Shown one piece after another: positions 16,402-24,923 of a stretch of 64,000 nt of DNA. Source of the DNA: Kitasatospora sp. NBC_00315 (GTDB lineage Bacteria > Actinomycetota > Actinomycetes > Streptomycetales > Streptomycetaceae); contig NZ_CP108025.1 of assembly GCF_041435095.1 (NCBI RefSeq), positions 5,022,001 through 5,086,000 on the forward strand. Reading direction: 5' to 3'. Both the position numbers and the translations under genes were made by a program. The notes under the pieces are model-generated. The model saw only the letters and a list, made by a program, of their open reading frames with translations, ran no database searches and had not been told where the DNA came from. The first letter of the stretch is position 1. Every line of letters starts with the position of its first letter.

Positions 16402-16728
16402 GGTGTCAGCCAATCCTTCTCGGTCGGTCGGGCCTACCTGCCCGAGTCCAATGATCCCGCAGCCCTTCGCAGGGCCTGCGGCGGCCTGCCGTCTCGGGCA
16501 CGGCGAGATCCGTGTCTCAACTACGCGCGTAGCGCCGTCCGGACGGTTCGGGGCCCGCCTGGCCAGCCGTTATCGTGGTGACGGTCAGCAACCCCCATCG
16601 GTTCCCGGGGCCCGCAGCGCAGCGGGTTTCCCGAGTGTTCAGACCCGCTCGACCTGCCGTTCGTAGTGGCCCCACCACCGGTGGACGTACCAGCGGGCGG
16701 CGCACCGACACCTACGGAGAATCGCGCA
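16402..16728. other. Divergent intergenic region upstream of purN
   Basis: No gene is supported in these 327 bp. It contains the 12-bp palindrome at 16521-16532 and a TATCGT hexamer at 16571-16576, a plausible -10 for purN that would give a leader of about 145 bases. I looked for a purine or ZTP riboswitch in that leader and saw no convincing conserved core. Confidence 0.5.
16521..16532. promoter_or_regulatory. CTACGCGCGTAG palindrome, site 1 (purN region)
   Basis: A perfect 12-bp palindrome, identical to the one at the add promoter. It is 39 bp upstream of the candidate purN -10 and about 120 bp upstream of the divergent membrane-protein gene, so its target is less clear than for the other three copies. 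Confidence 0.5.
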
Positions 16729-17382
16729 GTGGCCTCCGCCGAAGTGTTTTCGCCCCGCACGCCCGGCCCCGCCCGCGTGGTGGTCCTGGTCTCCGGTTCC
16801 GGCACCAATCTGCAGGCGCTGATCGACGCCGCCGCCGACCCCGGGTACGGCGCCGAGATCCTCGCCGTCGGCGCGGACCGCGACGGCATCACGGGCCTGG
16901 AGCGCGCCGAGCGCGCCGGGCTGCCGGTCTTCGTCCACCGGGTCAAGGACTTCCCCGCCCGCGACGCCTGGGACCGCGAGCTCACCGACGCGGTCGCCGG
17001 GTACCGGCCGGACCTGGTGGTCACCGCCGGTTTCATGAAGATCCTCGGCCCGGAGTTCATCGCCGCCTTCGCCGGCCGGATCGTCAACACCCACCCCGCC
17101 CTGCTGCCCGCCTTCCCCGGCGCCCACGGGGTCACCGACGCCCTCGCGTACGGCGTGAAGGTCACCGGCTGCACCGTCCACCTGGTCGACGCCGGCGTGG
17201 ACACCGGGCCGATCATCGCGCAGGGCGTCGTGGAGATCACCGACGCCGACCACGCCGATGGCGGCGACGCGCTGCACGAGCGCATCAAGACTGTCGAGCG
17301 CGAGTTGCTCGTCGAGGTCGTGGGCCGGCTGGCCCGCGAAGGCCACCGCATTGAAGACCGAAAGGTACGGATCCCGGCATGA
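16729..17382 (+). CDS. purN: Phosphoribosylglycinamide formyltransferase 1
   Basis: A 217-residue GAR transformylase, the third step of de novo purine synthesis, using 10-formyl-THF. Visible signatures: VVVLVSGSGTNLQALIDAA at the N-terminus, VTAGFMKILGPEF, the active-site segment NTHPALLPAFPGAHGV with its Asn and His, and VDAGVDTGPII with the catalytic Asp. GTG 16729 has CGGAGA 8 bases upstream and gives a normal length, so an upstream ATG at 16666 is disfavoured. Its stop overlaps the purH ATG (ATGA), which indicates translational coupling. The 10-formyl-THF supplier folD is 3.5 kb downstream. Confidence 0.95.
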   Translation: MASAEVFSPRTPGPARVVVLVSGSGTNLQALIDAAADPGYGAEILAVGADRDGITGLERAERAGLPVFVHRVKDFPARDAWDRELTDAVAGYRPDLVVTAGFMKILGPEFIAAFAGRIVNTHPALLPAFPGAHGVTDALAYGVKVTGCTVHLVDAGVDTGPIIAQGVVEITDADHADGGDALHERIKTVERELLVEVVGRLAREGHRIEDRKVRIPA

Positions 17383-18962
17383 GCGCCGCCGCCAGCACCA
17401 CGCCCCTCGTCTCCGAGGACGTACGCCCCATTCGCCGCGCCCTGGTCAGCGTCTACGACAAGACCGGCCTGGAGGAGCTGGCCCAGGGCCTGCACGCCGC
17501 CGGGGTCGAGCTGGTCTCCACCGGTTCGACGGCCGGCCGGATCGCCGCCGCCGGAGTCCCGGTGACCGAGGTCTCCGAGCTCACCGGATTCCCCGAGTGC
17601 CTCGACGGCCGGGTGAAGACGCTGCACCCCCGGGTGCACGCCGGCGTGCTCGCCGACCTTCGCCTCGCGTCGCACCGCGAGCAGCTGACCGAGCTGGGCA
17701 TCGAGCCGTTCGACCTGGTCGTGGTGAACCTCTACCCGTTCAAGGCCACCGTCGCCTCGGGCGCCACCCCGGACGAGTGCGTCGAGCAGATCGACATCGG
17801 CGGCCCGAGCATGGTCCGCGCCGCCGCCAAGAACCACCCGTCGGTGGCCGTCGTGGTCGACCCGGCCCGCTACGCCGACGTCCTGGCGGCCGTGCGCACC
17901 GGCGGCTTCGACCTGCTGACCCGCAAGCGCCTGGCCGGCGCCGCCTTCGCGCACACCGCCGCGTACGACGTGGCCGTGGCCTCCTGGTTCGGCGAGTCGG
18001 GCTACACCGGCTCGGAGGAGGCCTTCCCGGCCTTCCTCGGCGCCACCTGGGAGCGCCAGAACGTGCTCCGCTACGGCGAGAACCCGCACCAGCAGGCCGC
18101 CCTGTACGCGGACGGCACCGGCGGCCTCGCCGGAGCCGAGCAGCTGCACGGCAAGGAGATGTCCTACAACAACTACATGGACACCGACGCCGCCCGCCGC
18201 GCCGCCTACGACCACGACGGGCCCGCCGTCGCGATCATCAAGCACGCCAACCCGTGCGGCATCGCCACCGGCGCCGATGTGGCCGAGGCCCACCGCAAGG
18301 CGCACGAGTGCGACCCGGTCTCCGCGTACGGCGGCGTGATCGCGGTCAACCGCCCGGTCACCGTCGAGCTGGCCGAGCAGATCGCCCCGATCTTCACCGA
18401 GGTCGTCGTCGCCCCGGCGTACGAGGACGGCGCGCTGGAGGTCCTGACCAAGAAGAAGAACCTCCGTGTGCTGCGCGCCCCCGAGGCGCCCGCCGAGCGC
18501 ACCGAGGTCCGCCGGATCAGCGGCGGCGCGCTGCTCCAGCAGGTCGACAAGGTGGACGCCGCCGGCGACGACCCCTCGACCTGGACGCTGGCCACCGGCG
18601 AGGCGCTGTCGGCCGAGGAGCTGGCCGAGCTCGTCTTCGCCTGGCGGGCCTGCCGGGCCGTCAAGTCCAACGCGATCCTGCTGGCCAGGGACGGCGCCTC
18701 GGTCGGCGTCGGTATGGGCCAGGTCAACCGGGTCGACTCGGCGAAGCTCGCGGTCGAGCGGGCCGGTGAGCGCGCCAAGGGCTCCTACGCCGCCTCGGAC
18801 GCGTTCTTCCCGTTCGCGGACGGCCTGCAGATCCTGCTGGCCGGTGGCGTCAAGGCCGTGGTCCAGCCCGGTGGTTCGATCCGCGACGAGGAGGTCGTGG
18901 CCGCCGCCGCCGAGGCCGGCGTGACCATGTACCTCACCGGGACCCGCCACTTCTTCCACTGA
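17379..18962 (+). CDS. purH: Bifunctional AICAR formyltransferase / IMP cyclohydrolase
   Basis: A 527-residue bifunctional enzyme that closes purine synthesis, formylating AICAR and cyclising FAICAR to IMP. The N-terminal MGS-like IMP cyclohydrolase domain (about 1-200) starts ALVSVYDKTGLEELAQGL and contains GRVKTLHPRVHAG. The C-terminal AICAR formyltransferase domain shows YNNYMDTDAARRAAYD, AIIKHANPCGIATG and the lysine-containing CRAVKSNAILLA. It overlaps purN by 4 bp. A perfect 23-bp hairpin follows 13 bases after the stop. Confidence 0.97.
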   Translation: MSAAASTTPLVSEDVRPIRRALVSVYDKTGLEELAQGLHAAGVELVSTGSTAGRIAAAGVPVTEVSELTGFPECLDGRVKTLHPRVHAGVLADLRLASHREQLTELGIEPFDLVVVNLYPFKATVASGATPDECVEQIDIGGPSMVRAAAKNHPSVAVVVDPARYADVLAAVRTGGFDLLTRKRLAGAAFAHTAAYDVAVASWFGESGYTGSEEAFPAFLGATWERQNVLRYGENPHQQAALYADGTGGLAGAEQLHGKEMSYNNYMDTDAARRAAYDHDGPAVAIIKHANPCGIATGADVAEAHRKAHECDPVSAYGGVIAVNRPVTVELAEQIAPIFTEVVVAPAYEDGALEVLTKKKNLRVLRAPEAPAERTEVRRISGGALLQQVDKVDAAGDDPSTWTLATGEALSAEELAELVFAWRACRAVKSNAILLARDGASVGVGMGQVNRVDSAKLAVERAGERAKGSYAASDAFFPFADGLQILLAGGVKAVVQPGGSIRDEEVVAAAAEAGVTMYLTGTRHFFH

Positions 18963-18975
18963 GCACCGGCGCCCC

Positions 18976-19023
18976 GAACGCCTGACGGCCCGCACCCCGA
19001 GGGGTGCGGGCCGTCAGGCGTTC
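18976..19023. terminator. Perfect 23-bp hairpin between purH and RDD gene
   Basis: Arms 18976-18998 and 19001-19023 are exact reverse complements beginning GAACGCCTGACGG, with a 2-nt spacer, so the tip must open to form the loop. It lies between convergent genes and probably terminates both. There is no T run, as is usual in streptomycetes. Confidence 0.9.
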
Positions 19024-19047
19024 AGCAGGTCACCGGAGTGCGGCGAC

Positions 19048-19704
19048 TCACTGGGACTTGACCACCACGGTGCTCATGATCTTGTCGGCGAAGGTCTGCT
19101 TCTTGGCGTCCCAGAGCGGCCACAGGAAGCCGATGCAGCAGAAGTAGTCGAGGATGTGCAGCGCCTCACGGCCGAAGGCTGCGCCGAAGCTGAGCCGCTG
19201 CCCGTCCGACTCGCGCACCATCCGGATGTTGACGGCCTTCTGGCCCAGCGACTGGCCCATCGAGCTCTTCATCGCGGCCAGCACGGCCCAGATCGCGAGG
19301 GTGAACAGGAGCTGGACGCCGTAGTACGCGCCGGTGCCGATCCCGCCGCTGCTCTCGGTCTGGAACGTGCCGCCCGAGTAGGTGGTGGTGGTCGTCGGCT
19401 TCAGCGCGAACAGGATGATGCCCGGGATGATCCCGATCACGATGCTGTCGATGATCCGGGCGACCACACGGGCGCCCCAGCCGGCGTAGAAGTTCTGCAC
19501 CAGCCCGGGGTTGGGGTAGCCACCCTGCTGCGGGTAGCCGTAGCCCGGCTGCTGCGGGATGCCGTAGCCCTGGGGCTGGGGCGGCTGCTGCGGGTAGCCG
19601 TAGCCGGGAGCCGGCTGCGGGGGCTGCTGCGGGTAGCCGTAGCCGGGAGCCGGCTGCGGGGGCTGCTGGCCGTAGGGGTTGTTCGGGTCGGGCGGGTAGC
19701 TCAT
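19048..19704 (-). CDS. RDD family membrane protein
   Basis: A 218-residue protein. The first 75 residues are a Pro/Gln/Tyr/Gly repeat tail with several GYGYPQQP units; the rest is an RDD domain with membrane segments at ARIIDSIVIGIIPGIILF and YYGVQLLFTLAIWAVLA, and the conserved GQSLGQKAVNIRMVRESDG loop. RDD proteins are small integral membrane proteins, some linked to ion exchange; the function of this type is unknown. ATG 19704 has GGAGG 6 bases upstream and starts the typical MSYPPDPNNPYG N-terminus, so a longer frame to 19839 is rejected. The Tyr/Gln-rich tail matches that of the DUF4190 protein 600 bp upstream. Confidence 0.88.
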   Translation of the reverse strand: MSYPPDPNNPYGQQPPQPAPGYGYPQQPPQPAPGYGYPQQPPQPQGYGIPQQPGYGYPQQGGYPNPGLVQNFYAGWGARVVARIIDSIVIGIIPGIILFALKPTTTTTYSGGTFQTESSGGIGTGAYYGVQLLFTLAIWAVLAAMKSSMGQSLGQKAVNIRMVRESDGQRLSFGAAFGREALHILDYFCCIGFLWPLWDAKKQTFADKIMSTVVVKSQ

Positions 19705-19846
19705 TGCTGCCTCCGGGCAGGAAGGGACTGTTGGGACGGGACAGGGAATCCTGGTGACGGACAGGCAGATGACATGCCGACCGGGTGGGACATTAACGGA
19801 AGATACTGACAGCGCGCAGGGCGATTTCCGCCAGGGCATGATCCGT

Positions 19847-20272
19847 TCAGAGATGGACGAAGCCGAACCGGTGCAACTGCCAGACCCAGGAAAGCGCTAA
19901 GGCGGAGCCGATCAACGTGCTGCGCCTGTTGTCGGACAACCGCCACCACCAGCGGCCGGGGCCGAGCGGGGCGAACAGCAGGCCCAGGCCCGCCAGCACC
20001 GTCACCGGGTTGGCCGCGAGCGCGGCGAGCAGGTGACCGTGACCGGCCTCGATGAAGACCGTGGTACTGCCGCATCCCGGGCACGGGACACCGGTGAACA
20101 GGCGCAACGGGCAGAGCACACCGGGGTCGTGGGCGTCGTGCAGCTGGCCCACCGCCAGAGCGGCGGCGGCCGCGCCGGCTCCGCGGCCCGCCACTCGCAG
20201 CCAGCCGCCCCGGGGACTCCCCGCGGTGGCCGTCCAGCGGGCCGCCAGCTGCGCCACAGGCGCGGGCGTCAC
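19847..20272 (-). CDS. DUF2752 membrane protein
   Basis: A 141-residue protein with the DUF2752 signature CPLRLFTGVPCPGCGSTT, whose cysteines follow the CPxxxxTGxPCPGCGxT pattern of the family. Hydrophobic segments flank it: AAAAALAVGQL before, and ALAANPVTVLAGLGLLFAPL and a C-terminal segment after. The role of the family is unknown. GTG 20272 overlaps the stop of the upstream DUF4190 gene (GTGA), so the two are translationally coupled. Confidence 0.8.
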   Translation of the reverse strand: MTPAPVAQLAARWTATAGSPRGGWLRVAGRGAGAAAAALAVGQLHDAHDPGVLCPLRLFTGVPCPGCGSTTVFIEAGHGHLLAALAANPVTVLAGLGLLFAPLGPGRWWWRLSDNRRSTLIGSALALSWVWQLHRFGFVHL

Positions 20273-20697
20273 GACTGGTTCTCCGGGATGACGGTGTAGA
20301 ACACCAGGCCGGCGATGCCGATCAGAATGCCCAGAGTGCTGAGGGCGATCCCGCCGATGGCCTGGTTGCGGCCGACTCCGGTGCTCTGCGACCGGTTCAG
20401 CCCGGCGATCCCGAGGCCCAGTCCGATCGGGCCGAGCACGGCGCCGTAGAAGCAGACCACGATGCCGATGAAGCCGAGCGCCAGCGAGGCCCTGGCCATG
20501 GTGTTCGGCTCGACCGCCGGCTGCGGGGCGTACGCCTGCGGGTACGGCGGATACGGCTGCTGCGGGTAGCCGTACGGGGGCTGCTGGGAGGGCTGCTGGT
20601 ACGGCGAGGGGGGCGGCGTGCCGTACGGCTGCTGCTGCGGTTGCTGCGGCGGGCCGTAGCCGCCGTACGGATCCGGCACCTGGTACGGATTGCTCAC
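20269..20697 (-). CDS. DUF4190 domain membrane protein
   Basis: A 142-residue protein with a Pro/Gln/Tyr-rich N-terminal tail of about 70 residues and a two-helix DUF4190 region: MARASLALGFIGIVVCFYGA, then NQAIGGIALSTLGILIGIAG with the usual glycine-rich turn. The protein is probably anchored with its low-complexity tail in the cytoplasm. GTG 20697 is chosen because GGGGGAAG precedes it; the CGGGGGAAGA sequence occurs twice upstream (20702-20711 and 20717-20726). It heads a two-gene unit with DUF2752 and is divergent from folD. Confidence 0.82.
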   Translation of the reverse strand: MSNPYQVPDPYGGYGPPQQPQQQPYGTPPPSPYQQPSQQPPYGYPQQPYPPYPQAYAPQPAVEPNTMARASLALGFIGIVVCFYGAVLGPIGLGLGIAGLNRSQSTGVGRNQAIGGIALSTLGILIGIAGLVFYTVIPENQS

Positions 20698-20933
20698 TGT
20701 CGTCTTCCCCCGAGATCTTCCCCCGCGCCGACCCGGACGGACTGTCACCGGACCGGGGCGGCAGAGATGGTCCGGCCATATCGTCTTGTGACGGGCCCCG
20801 TGCTGTCCAGCGGTGTCCGGCGCGCGGCCACAACTGTGGCGCAACCGCAACTCGAAGCACACGTTCCGTATCGGTCGTGCGCTCGCACCGGGCCGTGCGC
20901 GGGCATGTTTCGCGATCCGGGAGAATGGGGGGC

Positions 20934-21788
20934 ATGACTGCCCAGATTCTCGACGGCAAGGCCACGGCTGCCGCGATCAAGTCCGAACTCGCCGTCCGTG
21001 TGGCGGCTCTCAGGGAGCGGGGCGTCGTCCCCGGTCTCGGCACCGTCCTGGTCGGCGACGACCCGGGCAGCCGCTGGTACGTGAACGGCAAGCACAAGGA
21101 CTGCGCCGAGGTCGGCATCGCGTCGATCCAGCGGGAGCTGCCCGCGACCGCCACCCAGCAGGAGGTGGAGGACGTCGTCCGCGAGCTCAACGCCGACCCG
21201 TCCTGCACCGGCTACATCGTGCAGCTGCCGCTGCCCAAGGGCCTGGACCAGAACCCCGTCCTGGAGCTGATGGACCCGGACAAGGACGCCGACGGCCTGC
21301 ACCCCACCTCGCTCGGCCGGCTCGCGCTCGGCATCGAGGGCCCGCTGCCCTGCACCCCCTACGGCATCGTCGAGCTGCTCCGCCGGCACGGCGTCGAGCT
21401 GAACGGCGCGAACGTGGCCGTGGTCGGCCGGGGGGTCACCGTCGGCCGCTCGATCGGGCTGCTGCTGACCCGCAAGAGCGAGAACGCCACCGTGACGCTC
21501 TGCCACACCGGCACCCGTGACCTCTCCGCCCACCTGCGCCAGGCCGACGTCATCGTCGCCGCCGCCGGTGTGCCGCACCTGGTCAAGCCGGAGGACGTCA
21601 GGCCCGGCGCGGCCGTGCTGGACGTCGGCGTGAGCCGCTCCGAGGGCAAGATCGTCGGCGACGTGCACCCGGGCGTCCTCGAGGTCGCCGGGTGGATCTC
21701 GCCCAACCCCGGCGGCGTCGGCCCGATGACCCGCGCCATGCTGCTCAACAACATCGTCGAGGCGGCCGAGCGCCGCGCCGGCATCTGA
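20934..21788 (+). CDS. folD: Bifunctional methylene-THF dehydrogenase / methenyl-THF cyclohydrolase
   Basis: A 284-residue FolD, which interconverts methylene-, methenyl- and 10-formyl-THF with NADP and so feeds PurN and PurH. The catalytic lysine motif is WYVNGKHKDC; GYIVQLPLPKGLDQ, PCTPYGIVELL and the nucleotide-binding VVGRGVTVGRSIGLLL follow. ATG 20934 starts the usual MTAQILDGKATAAAIK; an in-frame ATG at 20925 is possible but shifts it only 3 residues. It is followed 19 bp later by the DUF3017 gene. Confidence 0.96.
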   Translation: MTAQILDGKATAAAIKSELAVRVAALRERGVVPGLGTVLVGDDPGSRWYVNGKHKDCAEVGIASIQRELPATATQQEVEDVVRELNADPSCTGYIVQLPLPKGLDQNPVLELMDPDKDADGLHPTSLGRLALGIEGPLPCTPYGIVELLRRHGVELNGANVAVVGRGVTVGRSIGLLLTRKSENATVTLCHTGTRDLSAHLRQADVIVAAAGVPHLVKPEDVRPGAAVLDVGVSRSEGKIVGDVHPGVLEVAGWISPNPGGVGPMTRAMLLNNIVEAAERRAGI

Positions 21789-21807
21789 GCCCGAGGGGCG
21801 GCAGGCC

Positions 21808-22233
21808 ATGAGTGAACGACGACCGGCCAGGACGCGGCGCCGGCCGGTGCGGACGACCGGGACGCTGCCGCCGGAGGGCTCGGCGGCGGCCCTGGGCCAC
21901 CCGCACGCCCTGCCGGTCCGGCAGTGGCCGATAACGCTGGTGCTGACCGTGGTCCTCACCGGGCTCGCGGTCACCGTCTTCGCCAACTTCCAGGACGGCT
22001 TCAAGTACGGGCTGATGGTGGTCGGCGGCGGGATCCTGCTCGGCGCGCTGCTGCGGCTGCTGCTGCCGGAGGTGGGCATGCTGGCCGTCCGCAGCCGGTT
22101 CACCGACGTGATCGTGCTGCTGGTGCTCGGCAGCGGGATCATCCTGCTCACTCTGGTGGCCCAGCCGAATCCCTGGCTGGAAGTGCCGCTGCTGGACAAC
22201 ATCGGGCAGTTGATCGGCCGCCCCCGGCACTGA
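21808..22233 (+). CDS. DUF3017 membrane protein
   Basis: A 141-residue protein with a basic N-terminal tail and three hydrophobic segments (ITLVLTVVLTGLAVTVFANF, LMVVGGGILLGALLRLLLP, DVIVLLVLGSGIILLTLVA). The spacing and the LRLLLPEVGMLAVRSR loop fit DUF3017, a small actinobacterial family that commonly follows folD. It starts 19 bp after folD, so cotranscription is likely. No biochemical role is known to me. Confidence 0.82.
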   Translation: MSERRPARTRRRPVRTTGTLPPEGSAAALGHPHALPVRQWPITLVLTVVLTGLAVTVFANFQDGFKYGLMVVGGGILLGALLRLLLPEVGMLAVRSRFTDVIVLLVLGSGIILLTLVAQPNPWLEVPLLDNIGQLIGRPRH

Positions 22234-22362
22234 CCCGTGGGCTCCGTCCGGCCCGCCGGACGGAGCCCGCGCGCGTCGCCCGCACGCTCCGCGGTGACCT
22301 TGTGACGCACCAGTCACGGCCCGTGCGTGTCCGACGGCGTCGCCTTGCGATAGCCTGATTCG

Positions 22363-22384
22363 GGTCTCTCGATATCGAGAGACC
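22363..22384. promoter_or_regulatory. 22-bp perfect palindrome upstream of mdh
   Basis: GGTCTCTCGAT at 22363-22373 is exactly mirrored by ATCGAGAGACC at 22374-22384, about 80 bp before the mdh start. A TAGCCT hexamer at 22351-22356, a candidate -10, would put the transcription start at or beside the palindrome, an expected repressor position. Confidence 0.6.
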
Positions 22385-22464
22385 GTCCTCGGCTCCTGTG
22401 CGTCGGCCAGCCTTGTGTCGTTGCCGTGGAGCGCGGTACTGGCGATCGCTGGAGTAGGTAGAAA

Positions 22465-23454
22465 ATGACTCGCACCCCCGTCAACGTCACCATCACCGGA
22501 GCGGCCGGCCAGATCGGCTACGCGCTGCTCTTCCGCATCGCCTCGGGCCACCTGCTCGGCGCCGATGTCCCGGTGAACCTCCGCCTGCTGGAGATCCCGC
22601 AGGGCCTCAAGGCCGCGGAGGGCGTGGCCATGGAGCTCGACGACTGCGCGTTCCCGCTGCTGCGTGACATCACCATCACCGACAGCGCGGCCACCGCCTT
22701 CGACGGCGCCAACGTCGCCCTGCTGGTGGGCGCCCGCCCGCGGACCGCCGGCATGGAGCGCGGCGACCTGCTGCAGGCCAACGGCGGTATCTTCGGCCCG
22801 CAGGGCAAGGCCATCAACGACAACGCGGCCGACGACATCAAGGTCCTGGTGGTCGGCAACCCGGCGAACACCAACGCCCTGATCGCCCAGCGCAACGCCC
22901 CCGACGTCCCGGCCGAGCGGTTCACCGCGATGACCCGCCTGGACCACAACCGCGCGGTCGCCCAGCTCGCCAAGAAGACCGGCCTGACCGTCGACGACGT
23001 CAAGAAGGTCACCATCTGGGGCAACCACTCGGCCACCCAGTACCCGGACATCTTCCACGCCGAGATCGCCGGCAAGAACGCCGCCGAGCTGATCGCCGAC
23101 CAGGCGTGGCTGGAGAACGACTTCATCCCGACCGTCGCCAAGCGCGGCGCCGCGGTCATCGCGGTCCGTGGCGCCTCCTCGGCCGCCTCGGCCGCCAACG
23201 CCGCCATCGACCACGTGCACACCTGGGTCAACGGCACCGCGGCCGGCGACTGGACCTCCATGGGCATCGTCTCCGACGGCTCCTACGGCGTGCCGGCCGG
23301 CCTGATCTCCTCCTTCCCGGTCACCACCGCGAACGGCACCTACGAGATCGTCCAGGGCCTGGAGATCTCCGACTTCTCCCGCGGCCGGATCGACGCCTCG
23401 GTCGGCGAGCTGGTGGAGGAGCGCGACGCGGTCGCCGAGCTCGGCCTCATCTGA
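22465..23454 (+). CDS. mdh: Malate dehydrogenase
   Basis: A 329-residue NAD-dependent malate dehydrogenase of the cytosolic/type 2 group, the TCA step after fumarase. The N-terminal Rossmann motif is TITGAAGQIGYALLFRIASG. The substrate arginines lie in ARPRTAGMERGD and the catalytic pair in MTRLDHNRA (Asp) and WGNHSATQYPD (His). Length matches the family. GTAGGTAG-type sequence about 10 bases before the ATG is only a fair ribosome binding site. It is a single-gene unit with a perfect 22-bp palindrome in its promoter region and a hairpin after its stop. sdh and sucCD in this window supply the neighbouring TCA steps. Confidence 0.97.
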   Translation: MTRTPVNVTITGAAGQIGYALLFRIASGHLLGADVPVNLRLLEIPQGLKAAEGVAMELDDCAFPLLRDITITDSAATAFDGANVALLVGARPRTAGMERGDLLQANGGIFGPQGKAINDNAADDIKVLVVGNPANTNALIAQRNAPDVPAERFTAMTRLDHNRAVAQLAKKTGLTVDDVKKVTIWGNHSATQYPDIFHAEIAGKNAAELIADQAWLENDFIPTVAKRGAAVIAVRGASSAASAANAAIDHVHTWVNGTAAGDWTSMGIVSDGSYGVPAGLISSFPVTTANGTYEIVQGLEISDFSRGRIDASVGELVEERDAVAELGLI

Positions 23455-23490
23455 GCCCCGCGCCTCGCGGCAGCTCCACCCGGCACCACC

Positions 23491-23526
23491 ACGGCCGGCC
23501 GTCCCCGTCAGGGGGCGGCCGGCCGT
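23491..23526 (+). terminator. Hairpin after mdh
   Basis: Arms GGCCGGCCGTCCCC (23493-23506) and GGGGGCGGCCGGCC (23511-23524) pair with one mismatch around a 4-nt loop, 37 bp after the mdh stop. The pairing extends by two base pairs at the base. Confidence 0.75.
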
Positions 23527-23588
23527 CGCCGTCGCGCCTGCTCGCGCCCGCCCCCCGGGCGGCCCGGGCCGACGTACACTGACCCGCT

Positions 23589-24902
23589 GTGAACGAAACC
23601 CTCGGGGACGCCGCGCTCGTCCTCGTCTTCATCATGCTGGGCGGGTTGTTCAACGTCGCGGAGATCTCGCTGATCTCGCTGCGGGAGGGCCAGATCCGGG
23701 CCCTGGAGGCCAAGGGCACCCGCAGCGCGGCCCGGGCCGCCCACCTGGCCGCCGACCCCAACCGCTTCCTCGCCGCCGTCCAGGTCGGGGTGACCTGCAT
23801 GGGCTTCCTCTCCGCCGCCTTCGGTGCGGACACCCTCGCCGGCAAGCTCGCCCCGGTCTTCGTCGGTTTCGGGCTCTCGCCCGCCCTCTCGGACGCCACC
23901 GCACTGGTCGGCCTGACCCTGGTGATCAGCTACGTCTCGCTGGTGCTCGGCGAGCTGACCCCCAAGCGGATCGGGCTCCAGCGGGCCGACTCGATCGCGG
24001 TGCTGGCCGCGCCGGTGGTCGACGTGATGTCCGTGGTGCTGCGGCCGGCGATCTGGCTGCTCGGCCACTCCACCAACCTGATGGTGCGGCTGTTCGGCGG
24101 TGATCCGAAGGCCGGCCGGGGCAGCATGAGCTCGGAGGAGCTGCGCGGCCTGGTCGCCGCCAACACGGAGCTGGGCAGCGACGAGCGCGCGCTGATCGCG
24201 GACGTCTTCGCGGCCGGCGAGCGCCAGCTGCGGGAGGTGATGGTGCCGCGCACCGAGGTGACCTTCCTGGACGCGGAGCGGATGCTCGCCGAGGTCCGCG
24301 AGGAGACCAGCTCCTCGCCGCACTCCCGCTACCCCGTGGTGGAGGGCAGCTACGACGCGGTGGTCGGCTTCGTGCACGTCCGCGACCTGTACGGCGCGCG
24401 CGGCGAGCAGGCGGTGCGGGTCCGGGACCTGGCCCGCCCGGTCAAGCTGCTGCCGGCCACCAAACGGGTGCTGGAGGCGATGGGGGAGATGCGCCGTGAG
24501 GGGCACCACCTGGCGATCGTGGTCGACGAGTACGGCGGCACCGCCGGCATCGTCAGCCTGGAGGACCTGGTCGAGGAGGTGATCGGCGAGATCCGCGACG
24601 AGTACGACTCGCAGGAGCCGACCACCACCCGCCGGCTGGCCGGCGGCGGTATGGAGCTGGACGGCCTGCTCAACCTGGGCGACTTCACCGAGGAGACCGG
24701 CGTCACGGTGCCGGAGGGCCCCTACGAGACGGTGGCCGGCTACGTGGTCGCCGAACTCGGGCGGCTGCCGCTGGACGGCGACCAGGTCACCATGGCGGAC
24801 GGGGTCCTGCTGACGGTGGCGAAACTGGAGGGCCGCCGGATCGCCCGGCTCAGGGTGAGTGCGGTCACACTGCCGCAGGGCTCCGTCCAGGACGTTTCCT
24901 GA
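23589..24902 (+). CDS. CNNM/CBS-domain transporter-like protein (hemolysin C / CorC family)
   Basis: A 437-residue membrane protein with an N-terminal CNNM (DUF21) region of three to four helices (ALVLVFIMLGGLFNVAEISL first), a CBS pair at about 200-330 (VMVPRTEVTFLDAERML; VVDEYGGTAGIVSLEDLVEE) and a C-terminal CorC_HlyC domain. Members are linked to Mg2+ or other divalent cation transport, despite the hemolysin label; the substrate here cannot be read from sequence. GTG 23589 has no ribosome binding site, but TACACT at 23575-23580 lies 8 bases upstream, a good -10 for a leaderless mRNA. Not obviously in an operon with trpS, which follows 21 bp later. Confidence 0.88.
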   Translation: MNETLGDAALVLVFIMLGGLFNVAEISLISLREGQIRALEAKGTRSAARAAHLAADPNRFLAAVQVGVTCMGFLSAAFGADTLAGKLAPVFVGFGLSPALSDATALVGLTLVISYVSLVLGELTPKRIGLQRADSIAVLAAPVVDVMSVVLRPAIWLLGHSTNLMVRLFGGDPKAGRGSMSSEELRGLVAANTELGSDERALIADVFAAGERQLREVMVPRTEVTFLDAERMLAEVREETSSSPHSRYPVVEGSYDAVVGFVHVRDLYGARGEQAVRVRDLARPVKLLPATKRVLEAMGEMRREGHHLAIVVDEYGGTAGIVSLEDLVEEVIGEIRDEYDSQEPTTTRRLAGGGMELDGLLNLGDFTEETGVTVPEGPYETVAGYVVAELGRLPLDGDQVTMADGVLLTVAKLEGRRIARLRVSAVTLPQGSVQDVS

Positions 24903-24923
24903 GCGGTAGGTGAAGCTGGAACA

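Noticed and set aside
16577..16728. A purine or ZTP riboswitch in the purN leader
   Set aside because: I could not find the conserved core of either class in the leader; no clear aptamer pairings were visible.
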